A DNA stretch of 11,303 bases from Coemansia sp. RSA 1804 (GCA_027578815.1 JANBTH010000791.1:1-11303), one strand, 5' to 3'. Shown: positions 1-7,697, counted from the stretch's first letter. Notes: generated by a model not told the origin, from the sequence alone. Program-made: numbers and translations.

Positions 1-974
1 TCCTCCTGCTTGAGCCTTGCGGCACGGACAGCTATCTGCGAGATATCGGAGTCATTCAGCGGCTCGAGATGGAAGACTTTGCAGCGGCTAAGCAGGGCGC
101 TGTTGAGCTTGAATGACGGGTTCTCGGTGGTCGCGCCAATGAGTATTATCTGGCCGCGCTCCAGATAAGGAAGAAACACGTCCTGCTGTGCCTTGTTGAA
201 TCTGTGAATCTCGTCAAGAAACAGGATTGTGCGTCTGCCAGTCAAGCGCACCAGGTTGCCGGCATCTTCGATAACCTTTTTCACGTCGGCAAGGTTCTGA
301 GTGACGGCACTCATTTCCTTGAATGAAGCACGGGTGGACCGAGCCATAATGCGAGCCAGGGTTGTTTTGCCCAGCCCTGGGTTGCCCCAGAAAACCATGG
401 ATGTTATCTGGTCCCGATCGATCAGTGTCCGAAGTAGTGCACCTTGTGTTCCTACCAGATCATGCTGCCCCATAAAGGAGTCGAGCGTCAATGGCCGAAG
501 CCGCTCAGCAAGTGGAAGCTGCTTGTTCCGTAGCCGCTTTTCGACGTCGCTGCTTGCCGATCTATTAACGGCTGGTGATCGTACGCCTGGCAGAGCAACT
601 CTATTTGCGTCAACATCAATGCCAGAAGCAGCAGCAGCATGGGTGGTGGCATCACGACTAGTAAGTGCAGAAGGACCATGGGCGTAATGTCGTGCCTTTT
701 TTGCCATATCAAATGGAGACGCAACATACGCAGATGAACGTTGCTGCCGGGATGTAGGACTAACAGGAAGAAATGCGGCTGTGGTTCGTTTGGAAGGCGT
801 CCTTGGACCAGTGCTAATGTGATTACGGGCGGCGGATTCGCTTGACTCTGTGTTGCCAGAGTCGTCCTGGGCTGCTATCTGCATACCCGTGCAGTCACGG
901 TCCAGATGGTCGTTCACGTACCAGTCTGGAACGCCCTTGTTACACATGGGACAGTTGACAAGGCTGGTGTCCAT
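1..974 (-). CDS. MGS1: WRNIP1/Mgs1-type AAA+ ATPase, N-terminal 324 residues (runs off left edge)
   Basis: Seen: reading from the ATG at 974, the frame stays open to the left edge with no intron. Residues 8-28 form a Rad18-type UBZ4 zinc finger (C8, C11, H23, C28), a ubiquitin-binding module. Residues about 30-150 are polar and low in complexity. The conserved entry to the ATPase (RPLTLDSFMGQHDLVG) follows. Walker A is GNPGLGKTT at 197-205, Walker B is ILFLDEIH at 250-257 (D254, E255), sensor 1 is GATTEN at 280-285, and an SRC arginine lies at 297. Known: this family (yeast Mgs1, human WRNIP1, bacterial RarA) acts at stalled replication forks, binding ubiquitinated PCNA and polymerase delta in the nucleus. 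Family proteins are usually about 550-670 residues, so roughly the C-terminal half (lid and oligomerisation domains) lies outside. Odd: Walker A has Asn where many homologues have Pro (GPPGVGKT). The gene is transcribed away from the NEDD1-like gene. Family assignment is secure; the MGS1 symbol is by homology. Confidence 0.95.
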   Translation of the reverse strand, partial: MDTSLVNCPMCNKGVPDWYVNDHLDRDCTGMQIAAQDDSGNTESSESAARNHISTGPRTPSKRTTAAFLPVSPTSRQQRSSAYVASPFDMAKKARHYAHGPSALTSRDATTHAAAASGIDVDANRVALPGVRSPAVNRSASSDVEKRLRNKQLPLAERLRPLTLDSFMGQHDLVGTQGALLRTLIDRDQITSMVFWGNPGLGKTTLARIMARSTRASFKEMSAVTQNLADVKKVIEDAGNLVRLTGRRTILFLDEIHRFNKAQQDVFLPYLERGQIILIGATTENPSFKLNSALLSRCKVFHLEPLNDSDISQIAVRAARLKQE

Positions 975-1522
975 TATTTCTTTGGATAAAGTACAGTGTA
1001 TAGATGTCGGCTAAAGAGGGGTTGATAAAAGAAGAAAGGAAATAATGAATTGATGAGAAAAGATGAAGGACTTGGGAGCCAAGCTTTTACAAGGCTTTGG
1101 AAAAGACGATACAGCTTGCTGCGCATCCCACGAAAAGACACCAAATCTTTTGAAGCACATTTCTGTCAACAAGATCACAGCCGATCAGATTAGCAGGCGG
1201 TTTTTGGACCTTTTTAGCTTCAAGCCAAGCCACTGCTGCAAAAAGTGGATATTTTCTGCCTGATGCATTTGTTTACGATAAGTTGAAAAGGGTCGGTTTA
1301 GCTGTAAGCAGCCATATCGCCTTTTCACAAGCAAAGCGAGCTAGTATTTGTGGAGCAAAAAAGGGACAAACAACCACCACCACCACTTTGCTTTTTACAG
1401 AGTTGGCTAATTAAAGTCAATTAGTATGATAAAATGTTTATATTGTATTTAGTCAGTCAGTTATTTATTCAACATTTGTGTCTCCTCTGTTTACCGAGCC
1501 CATTCTACGTGCAACCAAGACA
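975..1522. promoter_or_regulatory. Divergent intergenic region between the WRNIP1/Mgs1 and NEDD1-like genes
   Basis: These 548 bases separate two genes transcribed in opposite directions and must hold both promoters and 5' UTRs. Composition changes sharply from the GC-rich coding flanks to AT-rich sequence, particularly 1410-1475. An exact CACGAAAA, the yeast SCB cell-cycle element, lies at 1129-1136. A short CCA run covers about 1373-1386. A 66-codon open frame at 1063-1263 resembles no family I know and is probably chance. No convincing TATA box could be fixed for either direction. Function is inferred from position only. Confidence 0.6.
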
Positions 1523-4306
1523 ATGGCGTACTCGCTGGCTGCGGCAACAAGCGACAGCATTCGGCTCTGGGACCTCAGCGTGAGCGGCGGCGGCGCGTCA
1601 AAGCAGCCGCTGTACCAGGGGCATTATCTAGACAGACGGCGTGGGACGTTGGGAGGGTCTTCAGACCACGGCGCCGGACTGGCGGTTCGCGTGGCAGAAG
1701 AGGCGCGGTATGCGGCAGAAGGCGCTGCTGGCGCGGTTGGCAGGATTGCAACGGTTTCGTGGGCGACAGACGCAGCAACATTTGTGGTTGGCGGCGGCGG
1801 CACGAGTCTGCGACAGTATAGCCGGACGGGCGAGGCGCTGCAGGACATCGAGCTCAGCCGGCGAACGGAGGCGGCGTCGGCGTCGGAGATCGTGGCAGTG
1901 CAGCACTATGGAGGAGCGACTGAAGCGGAGAGTATGTTTGTGGCAAGCAACGCGACGCGGCAGGTGCGGCGCTGGGATCTGGCCAAGCGCGAGTACACGG
2001 CGGTGTGCCAGACGCACGAGAACAACATTTCGTGCCTTGCGGTGAGCGTGAAGCGGCGACTGGTTGCGTCGGCCACGACGCAGGGCGGCGAGGTTGCGCT
2101 GTTCAATCTTCTGTACAACACCAGAACGGATCTGCGGTCGGCGACGCAGCGAGCGCTAACATGCATCGACATCTCGGCAGGACATCGTGCGCAGGTGGCG
2201 GTAGGAAGCGAGGACGGACTAGTGCAGCTCTTCGATGCCTCGAGAAGCGACACGTCTCCAGCCAAGACGTTTCCTCTGGTGCATGCGGCGCCTATTCGGG
2301 GGCTTGCGTTTCGCAACGCTGGCGGCGCCATTGTTAGTGCTGGCCTGGACAGCCGCATCGTGGTGACTGATCCACGCGCCTATTCCAGCAAAGCAGCCGT
2401 TGCCATGGACGCCGATGCTCCACTCACCTGTCTTGCCGGCGGCTGCCCCGACGCATCGGTTGTCGCAGTGGGTTCCATCGACGGAGAAGTGCTGATGTAC
2501 GATATTCGTGCTCCGTCGGCGCCGGTGTGGAGGGCGTCTGTGGCCGCACGCAAAGCTGTTGTGGCCGTGCAGCTTGCACAGCAGCGAGCGGAGCCGGACT
2601 CTGCTGCATCTGGTGCTCGGGAGCTGTCGCATCCGTCTGCTCTTCTTCGCACAACGGGCAAGCGCGACGGCGAGTCGCGAGTCGCCGGACGCGCATCGGC
2701 ACGCATTGGCCATGTCAGCTCAGAAGAGGATCTTGTGTCGTCTCCTTTTGGAGAGCGGAGACGACCCAGAGGGACTGCTACCAACTCCGAAGCTAACGCC
2801 GACACCAATCGCTGGCCGCCGCAGCACCCGAGCATCAACAGATACCGTGCTGCGCTAAGCGAGCTCCGCCGCAGCTCAGCGGCCTTTGCCCCTGCTTCTG
2901 CTGGAAAGATGCGACCGGCTGTGGCAGGCGGCGCTGAGCCTGCAGCAAAGCGTGCGCGCTCTCCAAAGACATTTGCCAATACATTTGGCAGCGACGATAA
3001 TGACGATGATAATGACGATGATGTTGGAGACGCCGAACAAGCAGACGAGCATCTGGACAACATGGCCATCCTTGCCAAAGACCGCTCGTACATGGAGCTT
3101 CTGTCGCCTGCAAAGCTCAAGCAGATGCCAACACCCGCCGCCACTGCCCGGCCACCGCCGCCAAAGAGCGGGGCTGACGACATTCTGGCATTGCTGGCCC
3201 GCAGCTACCGCAAGCCAGACGAGAAGGAGACGGTGGCTCAAGAGAAGAGCAAGGGGGAGACACAGCACAAGCATCTTTCAGCTGAGAAGCAGGCATCCTC
3301 GCATCGGTCAAAGCGCCACTACGACTACGACAGCGACTTCTTTGACGACTTTGGCGCATCGCCAATAGCACGGCCGGCCACACGTGGCCACACGCAGGAT
3401 CCTCCGCCGCGCCACGACGTCGGCGACTCGATGATGGAGATGTTTACGCCCGAGCGCAAAAGGCGAGACGCGGAGAAGACAGCGGACCACAGCACTCGCG
3501 ACAGCGCCCAGGCTGGCAACACGGATGCTGCGGCCACTGGCGGCCGCTCAGCGCAAGGCCTTGTTGCGCGTCTACTTAGCAAGCAGAGCGAAGCGGCCGC
3601 TGTGGAAACCCCTCCACAGCCTACGCTATATGAAGACCTGTTAGATGACAGCCCGGTCAGCGCCAGCGGAAGGACTCGGTCGCCAGAAAGACCGCCCGTG
3701 CCGCGTAGGGACGAGGGTACTGCTGCAAGAAACAGATTCTCCTCTCGGCCTGGTCTGGTCAGCACGCGCAAGGACCAGCCTCCGTTGCCTCCGTTGCCGC
3801 CGCTACTTTCCAAGCCCCGCCCTGGTGGCGGCGACACTCCACTTACGGCTCTGTCAGCCGGCTCCTCAGTCAGTACCGTGGCTGATCCCGCTCTAGGACA
3901 CTCGATGCGCACTGGTGCCGCCGTCCAGACCGATCCGTCTAAATCGATGCCGCCAGATCTGTCGCAACGCCAGCAGCCGGATGCGCCGACTGCAGGGCTG
4001 GGTTCTGTTAGCGGCAGCGTCCTCCAGAACATGCTGACCGACACACTTGTGCCGCTTCGCGAGCAGTTCAGCAGCCAGATCCGCAACCTTCATCTCGACA
4101 TGGTCCGCCAGAGCTTTGTGCACCAGGAGCAGATCCAGGCGCTGCGCAGTGAGTGCAATGACTCGCGGCTGCTGCGCGATGAGGTCGACCGCCTCCGCCA
4201 GGAAAACGAGGAGCTCAAGCGGTACATTCCGCTGTACCATGTCTTTGACAAGGATGCTGGCGCACTTGCGCCCGACTCTGGCCCGCTGCGTCGCAACGGC
4301 CTGTGA
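1523..4306 (+). CDS. NEDD1: NEDD1-like protein: WD40 propeller plus C-terminal gamma-tubulin-complex-binding helix
   Basis: Single exon, 927 residues. The frame is open back to a GTG at 1478, but the first ATG is at 1523 in a good context (acaATGG), and its first residues (SDSIRLWDLS) are already blade one of a propeller. Residues 1-350 are WD40 repeats, seen as RRWDLAKRE (149-157), LFDAS (236-240), LDSRIVVTDPR (275-285) and GSIDGEVLMYDIR (317-329). An insert at about 36-75 follows blade one. Residues about 350-830 look disordered, with a basic KRARSPK near 475, an acidic Asp run near 490-510, and several SP/TP sites. From 834, LQNMLTDTLVPLREQF starts an amphipathic helix and heptad coiled coil to about 915. 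Both halves match NEDD1/GCP-WD, including the DAPLT and LQNM(x)TL landmarks. Known: NEDD1 recruits the gamma-tubulin ring complex to centrosomes and spindles. It is longer than human NEDD1 (about 660) because of the linker. S. cerevisiae and S. pombe have no clear orthologue. Confidence 0.88.
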   Translation: MAYSLAAATSDSIRLWDLSVSGGGASKQPLYQGHYLDRRRGTLGGSSDHGAGLAVRVAEEARYAAEGAAGAVGRIATVSWATDAATFVVGGGGTSLRQYSRTGEALQDIELSRRTEAASASEIVAVQHYGGATEAESMFVASNATRQVRRWDLAKREYTAVCQTHENNISCLAVSVKRRLVASATTQGGEVALFNLLYNTRTDLRSATQRALTCIDISAGHRAQVAVGSEDGLVQLFDASRSDTSPAKTFPLVHAAPIRGLAFRNAGGAIVSAGLDSRIVVTDPRAYSSKAAVAMDADAPLTCLAGGCPDASVVAVGSIDGEVLMYDIRAPSAPVWRASVAARKAVVAVQLAQQRAEPDSAASGARELSHPSALLRTTGKRDGESRVAGRASARIGHVSSEEDLVSSPFGERRRPRGTATNSEANADTNRWPPQHPSINRYRAALSELRRSSAAFAPASAGKMRPAVAGGAEPAAKRARSPKTFANTFGSDDNDDDNDDDVGDAEQADEHLDNMAILAKDRSYMELLSPAKLKQMPTPAATARPPPPKSGADDILALLARSYRKPDEKETVAQEKSKGETQHKHLSAEKQASSHRSKRHYDYDSDFFDDFGASPIARPATRGHTQDPPPRHDVGDSMMEMFTPERKRRDAEKTADHSTRDSAQAGNTDAAATGGRSAQGLVARLLSKQSEAAAVETPPQPTLYEDLLDDSPVSASGRTRSPERPPVPRRDEGTAARNRFSSRPGLVSTRKDQPPLPPLPPLLSKPRPGGGDTPLTALSAGSSVSTVADPALGHSMRTGAAVQTDPSKSMPPDLSQRQQPDAPTAGLGSVSGSVLQNMLTDTLVPLREQFSSQIRNLHLDMVRQSFVHQEQIQALRSECNDSRLLRDEVDRLRQENEELKRYIPLYHVFDKDAGALAPDSGPLRRNGL

Positions 4307-4624
4307 GCACCCTTTCTCTCTGTGACTTTCAGTTTACGCTGGCTGGGTGCAAGTGATACTCTAGCGATGCACTGCTGTTTTGTCCCTGCCTTTTTTCCCA
4401 CGCCTGTTTTCTCTCCTGAGCATGTGCCTCGTGGTCCGATGAGGAATGTGAGGTTCTTCATCGTATATCTAGCCAGCCAGCTCTTTTTTCCTTTTCTCTC
4501 CATTGCCAGGGCTGTTGTAACCTTTTTGTTATTGTTATTATTGTTTCTTATACGAAACATCTTTGCGTCTGGTCTACATCTGCGGGGATTTTACTACGGC
4601 TTGCTTTTTCCTTCTACTCCTCCG
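4307..4624. other. Tandem intergenic region: NEDD1-like 3' UTR and epimerase promoter/5' UTR
   Basis: 318 bases separate two plus-strand genes. The stretch is T-rich, with a TTATTGTTATTATTG run near 4528-4543 and pyrimidine blocks near 4390-4415. No AATAAA was found. The reading frame of the downstream epimerase stays open through the whole interval and contains in-frame ATGs at 4367 and 4439, but the encoded residues are hydrophobic and T-driven and do not resemble the family. I read it as untranslated. Confidence 0.6.
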
Positions 4625-5161
4625 ATGAACAGAAGTCTTGCGCTTCTCTCTGGACGGCTCGCGCGGCGCGTTGCCTCGCCAATGGGGCTGCCGCGTAGGA
4701 TTGGATGCTCTCGTGGACTCGTATCGCAAGCGGTGAAGCACTCGGCTGCATGGAAGCTCGGACACCTGAATCACGTTGCAATCGCCGTGCCCGACCTGGA
4801 TCAGGCCAGCGCGTTTTGGAGAGACGTGATGCAGGCAGACAAGGTCAGCGACAGCGTTGCCTTGCCCGAGCACGGCGTGTACACAGTCTTTGTCGAGCTC
4901 GGCAACACAAAGATCGAGCTCCTCTTCCCGCTTGGCGAAAAGAGCCCGATTGCCGGCTTCCTTGCGAAGAACACGAGCGGCGGCATCCACCACATCTGCA
5001 TCAATGTGTCCGATATCGGCGCTGCGCTGGAGACGCTGCGTGCCCGTGGCGTGCGTGCGCTAAGCGAGGAGCCAAAGATCGGCGCCCACGGGCTGCCTGT
5101 GGTGTTTCTGCATCCAAAGGACTGTGGCGGCGTTCTTGTCGAGCTGGAGGAAAAGCGCTGA
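4625..5161 (+). CDS. MCEE: Methylmalonyl-CoA epimerase, mitochondrial
   Basis: 178 residues, no intron. It interconverts (2R)- and (2S)-methylmalonyl-CoA, linking propionyl-CoA carboxylase to B12-dependent methylmalonyl-CoA mutase in the mitochondrial matrix. Residues 1 to about 40 form a classic presequence: rich in Arg, Leu and Ser, with no Asp or Glu before D57. Residues 45-176 are a vicinal-oxygen-chelate (glyoxalase-fold) domain nearly collinear with animal MCEE: KLGHLNHVAIAVPDL, LPEHGVYTVFVELGNTKIEL, SPIAGFL, GGIHHICINV, KIGAHGLPVVFLHPKDCGG, VELEE. Expected metal ligands are present: H50, the H122/H123 pair, and E173; E98 sits at the further active-site position (Gln in the bacterial enzyme). 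Human MCEE is 176 residues, so it is full length. The ATG at 4625 was chosen because it begins the presequence; in-frame ATGs at 4367 and 4439 would prepend a hydrophobic stretch. Among fungi the methylmalonyl-CoA route is absent from well-studied Dikarya, so this gene points to an early-diverging lineage. Confidence 0.95.
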   Translation: MNRSLALLSGRLARRVASPMGLPRRIGCSRGLVSQAVKHSAAWKLGHLNHVAIAVPDLDQASAFWRDVMQADKVSDSVALPEHGVYTVFVELGNTKIELLFPLGEKSPIAGFLAKNTSGGIHHICINVSDIGAALETLRARGVRALSEEPKIGAHGLPVVFLHPKDCGGVLVELEEKR

Positions 5162-5464
5162 GTCCAGCTCCATATCAAGTGCCCAGCAGCGCTACCAGCG
5201 AGGCCATCATCACGTGTATTAATTTTTTTGCCTTGAGCTCTTCTTGTCTTTTTGTCCGCAACGCGTGACTGTTTTTTACGTTTCCTTTACATGATCTTTC
5301 GGAGAAGCTCTCGTTATCTCGCCTCCCGACGCTGCTTTTCTCTGCCAGCAAGCAAAAGCCGCGCGCAAAGGCACTAAAGGACGCCAGCAATCGGCATCGG
5401 GTCTTTCAAGCCTTCCCAGCTCGTTCCTTTTCCTTTTTTTCTCCTCCCCCAACAAATCACGCCG

Positions 5465-5469
5465 ATTGG
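5465..5469 (-). promoter_or_regulatory. CCAAT box upstream of the ADP/ATP carrier gene
   Basis: ATTGG on the plus strand reads TCCAATCGG on the minus strand, 355 bases before the carrier ATG and about 200 bases before the TATA box. The HAP/CBF complex binds CCAAT in either orientation, and in fungi often controls respiratory genes, which suits a mitochondrial carrier. A five-base motif can arise by chance. Confidence 0.4.
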
Positions 5470-5665
5470 ATGTGGGATGTGCAAGGAGAAAATTTTTTTA
5501 TCTGTCAAAAAAAGAAATAGCGGAAGCGCTGGGGGAAGGAGCTTCTGTTTTTTTTCCACCTTGCGCCGCCGCCTCAGCCGGTTCAGTTCCTCCCTCCCCC
5601 ATTTTCCGTGTGGCATACGGCGCTTTCTGCTGCTGCTGCTGCCGCAACAGATACTGTTGTTGTGG

Positions 5666-5672
5666 TATAAAT
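5666..5672 (+). promoter_or_regulatory. TATA box of the ADP/ATP carrier gene
   Basis: TATAAAT lies 148 bases before the ATG at 5820, embedded in non-repetitive sequence between two pyrimidine-rich tracts. A consensus match at this distance, ahead of a gene with strong codon bias, makes it the best core-promoter candidate in the window. A second AT-rich run (TATATAT at about 5748-5754) is closer to the start and more likely within the leader. Confidence 0.6.
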
Positions 5673-5819
5673 GCCTCAAGGTTCGTTATCAACAGACGCA
5701 AATGTCCTTTGCTTCCTTTCCCTTTCCTTTTTTCCTGACTCGTCCTTTATATATCTCTTTTACACTTGCATCTGCTTTTATAAAGCGCTTTTAAAAGGAA
5801 GTTAGTGGATAGACTAAAA

Positions 5820-7443
5820 ATGGCTGATACTAAGAGCACTCAGAACCAGGTTCTTGGCTTCGTCGGTGACCTGGCTGCCGGTGGTGTCTCCGCCGGTGTG
5901 TCCAAGACCATCGTTGCTCCCATCGAGCGCGTCAAGCTCCTTCTGCAGGTCCAGGCCTCGTCTGACCAGATTGCCGCCGACAAGCGCTACAAGGGTATTG
6001 TCGATGCCTTCCGCCGCATCCCCGCCGAGCAGGGCATGGGCTCCTTCTGGTAAGTTTCGTCCGTTATTGCTTTTGCTGTTTTCATCTGCCTTATGGCGCG
6101 TTCATGCTATTTCTTGTTTAGTTTGCGAGCCAGCACGATGGTTGCAGGTCAGCTGTGGGTGCCAGTAGAGTGCAAGCCAGTTGGGTGGAGTGGCTGTGGG
6201 GCCAGAGAAGCGTCGTGCTGTTGCTGCTGATGCTGCCTTTGGCGTCCACCAAACTGTTGCAAAATCCCTTTCTTTGTTTTGGTTCTCTGCTTTCGTTTTC
6301 CAGCCCTCCCGTCTGTCTGTCTGTCTGTCTGGTGGGTTGTAGAATTTCGCCTACAGATGTGCCTGATTGTGGTTGGCTCGCTGGATCCATGATAACGTGA
6401 AAATTAGCAGCCTCATCTTTTTTTTGGGGGTGACTGCTTTCGCCTTCTTATCTTTTGCCCTTTTTCTGCTGCTCCGTTTTTTTCCTTTGGCTCAAGCACT
6501 ATATCCTAATCTCGGATTGTGGTGGAAGAGACCTAGTGAACAAAAACAAGAATATCCTCCTCATTCACACATTGCAAGACGCACACTAGGCCATTCTGGA
6601 TGACCAGTGAGTTCTTGGAAGAGTGATTTGATAAATCCAATTATGCCTATTCGCTGTGATTTCTTTGTTGCGCGCGACTGACAAGATACTAAAGATCGTC
6701 TGCTTTTTCTCCTTCTTGCAAATGTGCTCTGTCTCCTTCGACTACATGTGTGTAGGCGCGGTAACATGTCCAATGTTATCCGCTACTTCCCTACCCAGGC
6801 CCTGAACTTTGCCTTCAAGGACAAGTACAAGGCCATGTTCCCCAAGTACAGCCCCAAGACCGACTTCTGGAAGTTCTTCGGTGCCAACATGGCGTCTGGC
6901 GGTCTTGCTGGTGCCACTTCGCTCCTGTTCGTCTACCCGCTTGACTTTGCCCGTACCCGTATGGCCGTCGATATCGGCACTGGCGCCAACCGCCAGTTCA
7001 CCGGTCTGGGCCAGTGCATCTCGTCCATCTACAAGAAGGACGGTCTTGGTGGTCTGTACCAGGGCTTCGGTATGTCTGTTGTTGGTATCATTGTCTACCG
7101 TGCTGCGTACTTTGGTGGCTACGACACTCTTAAGCAGGTCGTCTTCGGCAACAACAAGGACCCCAACTTCCTTGCCTCGTGGCTCGTTGCCCAGACTGTC
7201 ACCGTCGTTGCTGGTCTCATCTCTTATCCGTTCGACACCATCCGTCGTCGCCTTATGATGCAGTCCGGCCGTGCCGAGAAGCTGTACACCGGTCCTTTCG
7301 ACTGCTTCCGCAAGCTGTACGCTGAGGCTGGCATGAAGGTCTTCTTCCACGGTGGCTTCTCCAACATCATCCGTGGTACCGGTGGTGCTCTGGTCCTTGT
7401 CTTCTACGACAAGCTCCAGAAGATCATTGGCCTGAAGAACTAA
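5820..7443 (+). CDS. AAC: Mitochondrial ADP/ATP carrier (two exons: 5820-6049 and 6756-7443)
   Basis: 305 residues after removing one intron inside the codon for W77. It exchanges cytosolic ADP for matrix ATP across the inner mitochondrial membrane. All three mitochondrial-carrier repeats are present, each with its Px[DE]xx[KR] motif: PIERVK at 34-39, PLDFAR at 138-143 and PFDTIR at 235-240, so six membrane helices are expected. The AAC-specific stretch RGNMSNVIRYFPTQALNFAF follows the splice. The ADP/ATP signature, normally RRRMMM, reads RRRLMM at 240-245. There is no cleavable presequence, as usual for this family. The ATG at 5820 has an AAAAATGGC context. Codon choice is strongly biased to C/T third bases, and all lysines inspected are AAG, unlike the neighbouring NEDD1-like gene; this fits very high expression. 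The splice junction restores an exact family match (SFW-RGN). Family length is about 300-320. Confidence 0.96.
6050..6755 (+). other. Intron of the ADP/ATP carrier gene (706 nt, GT-AG)
   Basis: The donor is GTAAGT at 6050 and the acceptor is TGTGTAG ending at 6755. A TACTAAA branch-point candidate has its A at 6692, 63 bases before the 3' end. The stretch between is pyrimidine-rich and, apart from the AAAG directly after the branch site, free of AG. If the intron were retained, TAA would directly follow W77 and end the protein. The intron is long for a fungal gene. It holds a GTCT repeat at 6311-6330. I saw no C/D-box pair or other recognisable RNA inside it. Confidence 0.93.
6311..6330 (+). 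repeat. (GTCT)5 microsatellite inside the carrier intron
   Basis: Five perfect copies of GTCT in tandem. It is intronic, so length change would not alter the protein. Confidence 0.9.
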
Positions 7444-7640
7444 GGTTGCTAACCCCCGGGTGTTTCATTTTTTTACTCCTTTCGGTCAAAGTTTCTTCCT
7501 TCTTTCATGTGCTTTTTTTATAGCAAAAATCTCCTTTACTTTTGAAGCGTTGTAAAATGATGTGTGGTGTTTTTTCCTCGTAATCAAGGAGTCGTTGATT
7601 GTGCTAATTGATTTCATGTGATCCGGATCTCAAGGTATGA

Positions 7641-7660
7641 AATAAATAAAGTAAAATAAA
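7641..7660 (+). terminator. Polyadenylation signals of the ADP/ATP carrier gene
   Basis: AATAAA occurs at 7641-7646, 7645-7650 and 7655-7660, about 200 bases after the TAA stop. Three exact hexamers within 20 bases make this a likely 3' processing region. Confidence 0.7.
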
Positions 7661-7676
7661 ACGGGCTGTTGCTCAA

Positions 7677-7697
7677 AAATAGAAATAGAAATAGAAA
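7677..7697. repeat. Short (AAATAG)n tandem repeat
   Basis: About three and a half copies of a six-base AAATAG unit, just past the carrier polyadenylation signals. Confidence 0.75.

Larger units (their letters stand above)
5162..5819. promoter_or_regulatory. Intergenic region: epimerase 3' UTR and ADP/ATP carrier promoter with CT-rich leader
   Basis: 658 bases without a gene. The first part is the epimerase 3' UTR, where no AATAAA was seen. The second part looks like a strong fungal promoter: a CCAAT box on the minus strand at 5465-5469, a TATA box at 5666-5672, and long pyrimidine tracts at about 5402-5450 and 5705-5740. CT-rich stretches just upstream of the start are typical of highly expressed fungal genes. 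The start codon context is AAAAATGGC. A CTG/CCG run at about 5629-5645 is a short simple repeat. Confidence 0.65.

Noticed and set aside
1063..1263. 66-codon open frame in the divergent intergenic region
   Set aside because: Short, no recognisable motif, AT-rich non-coding composition; no evidence of translation.
1478..1522. GTG at 1478 as start of the NEDD1-like protein
   Set aside because: Nuclear fungal genes initiate at ATG; the ATG at 1523 has a good context and begins at the first propeller strand.
2380..4086. Long minus-strand open frames opposite the NEDD1-like gene (267 codons at 2380-3183, 253 codons at 3325-4086)
   Set aside because: They lie antisense to a well-supported conserved gene, show no domain, and are expected in GC-rich coding DNA where reverse-strand stops are rare.
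5262..5267. ACGCGT, an MCB cell-cycle element, downstream of the epimerase
   Set aside because: Single six-base match between two metabolic genes with no reason for cell-cycle control; chance is likely.
6155..6603. Open frames within the carrier intron, considered as an extra exon or nested gene
   Set aside because: The direct splice restores an exact carrier match (SFW-RGN) with nothing missing, and the frames are low-complexity.
6050..6755. Intron-hosted C/D-box snoRNA
   Set aside because: An ATGATAA near 6390 resembles box C, but no box D (CTGA) lies at a suitable distance and no terminal stem was seen.
6742..7350. 202-codon minus-strand open frame opposite the carrier's second exon
   Set aside because: Strong codon bias of the sense gene removes reverse-strand stops; the product resembles no family.
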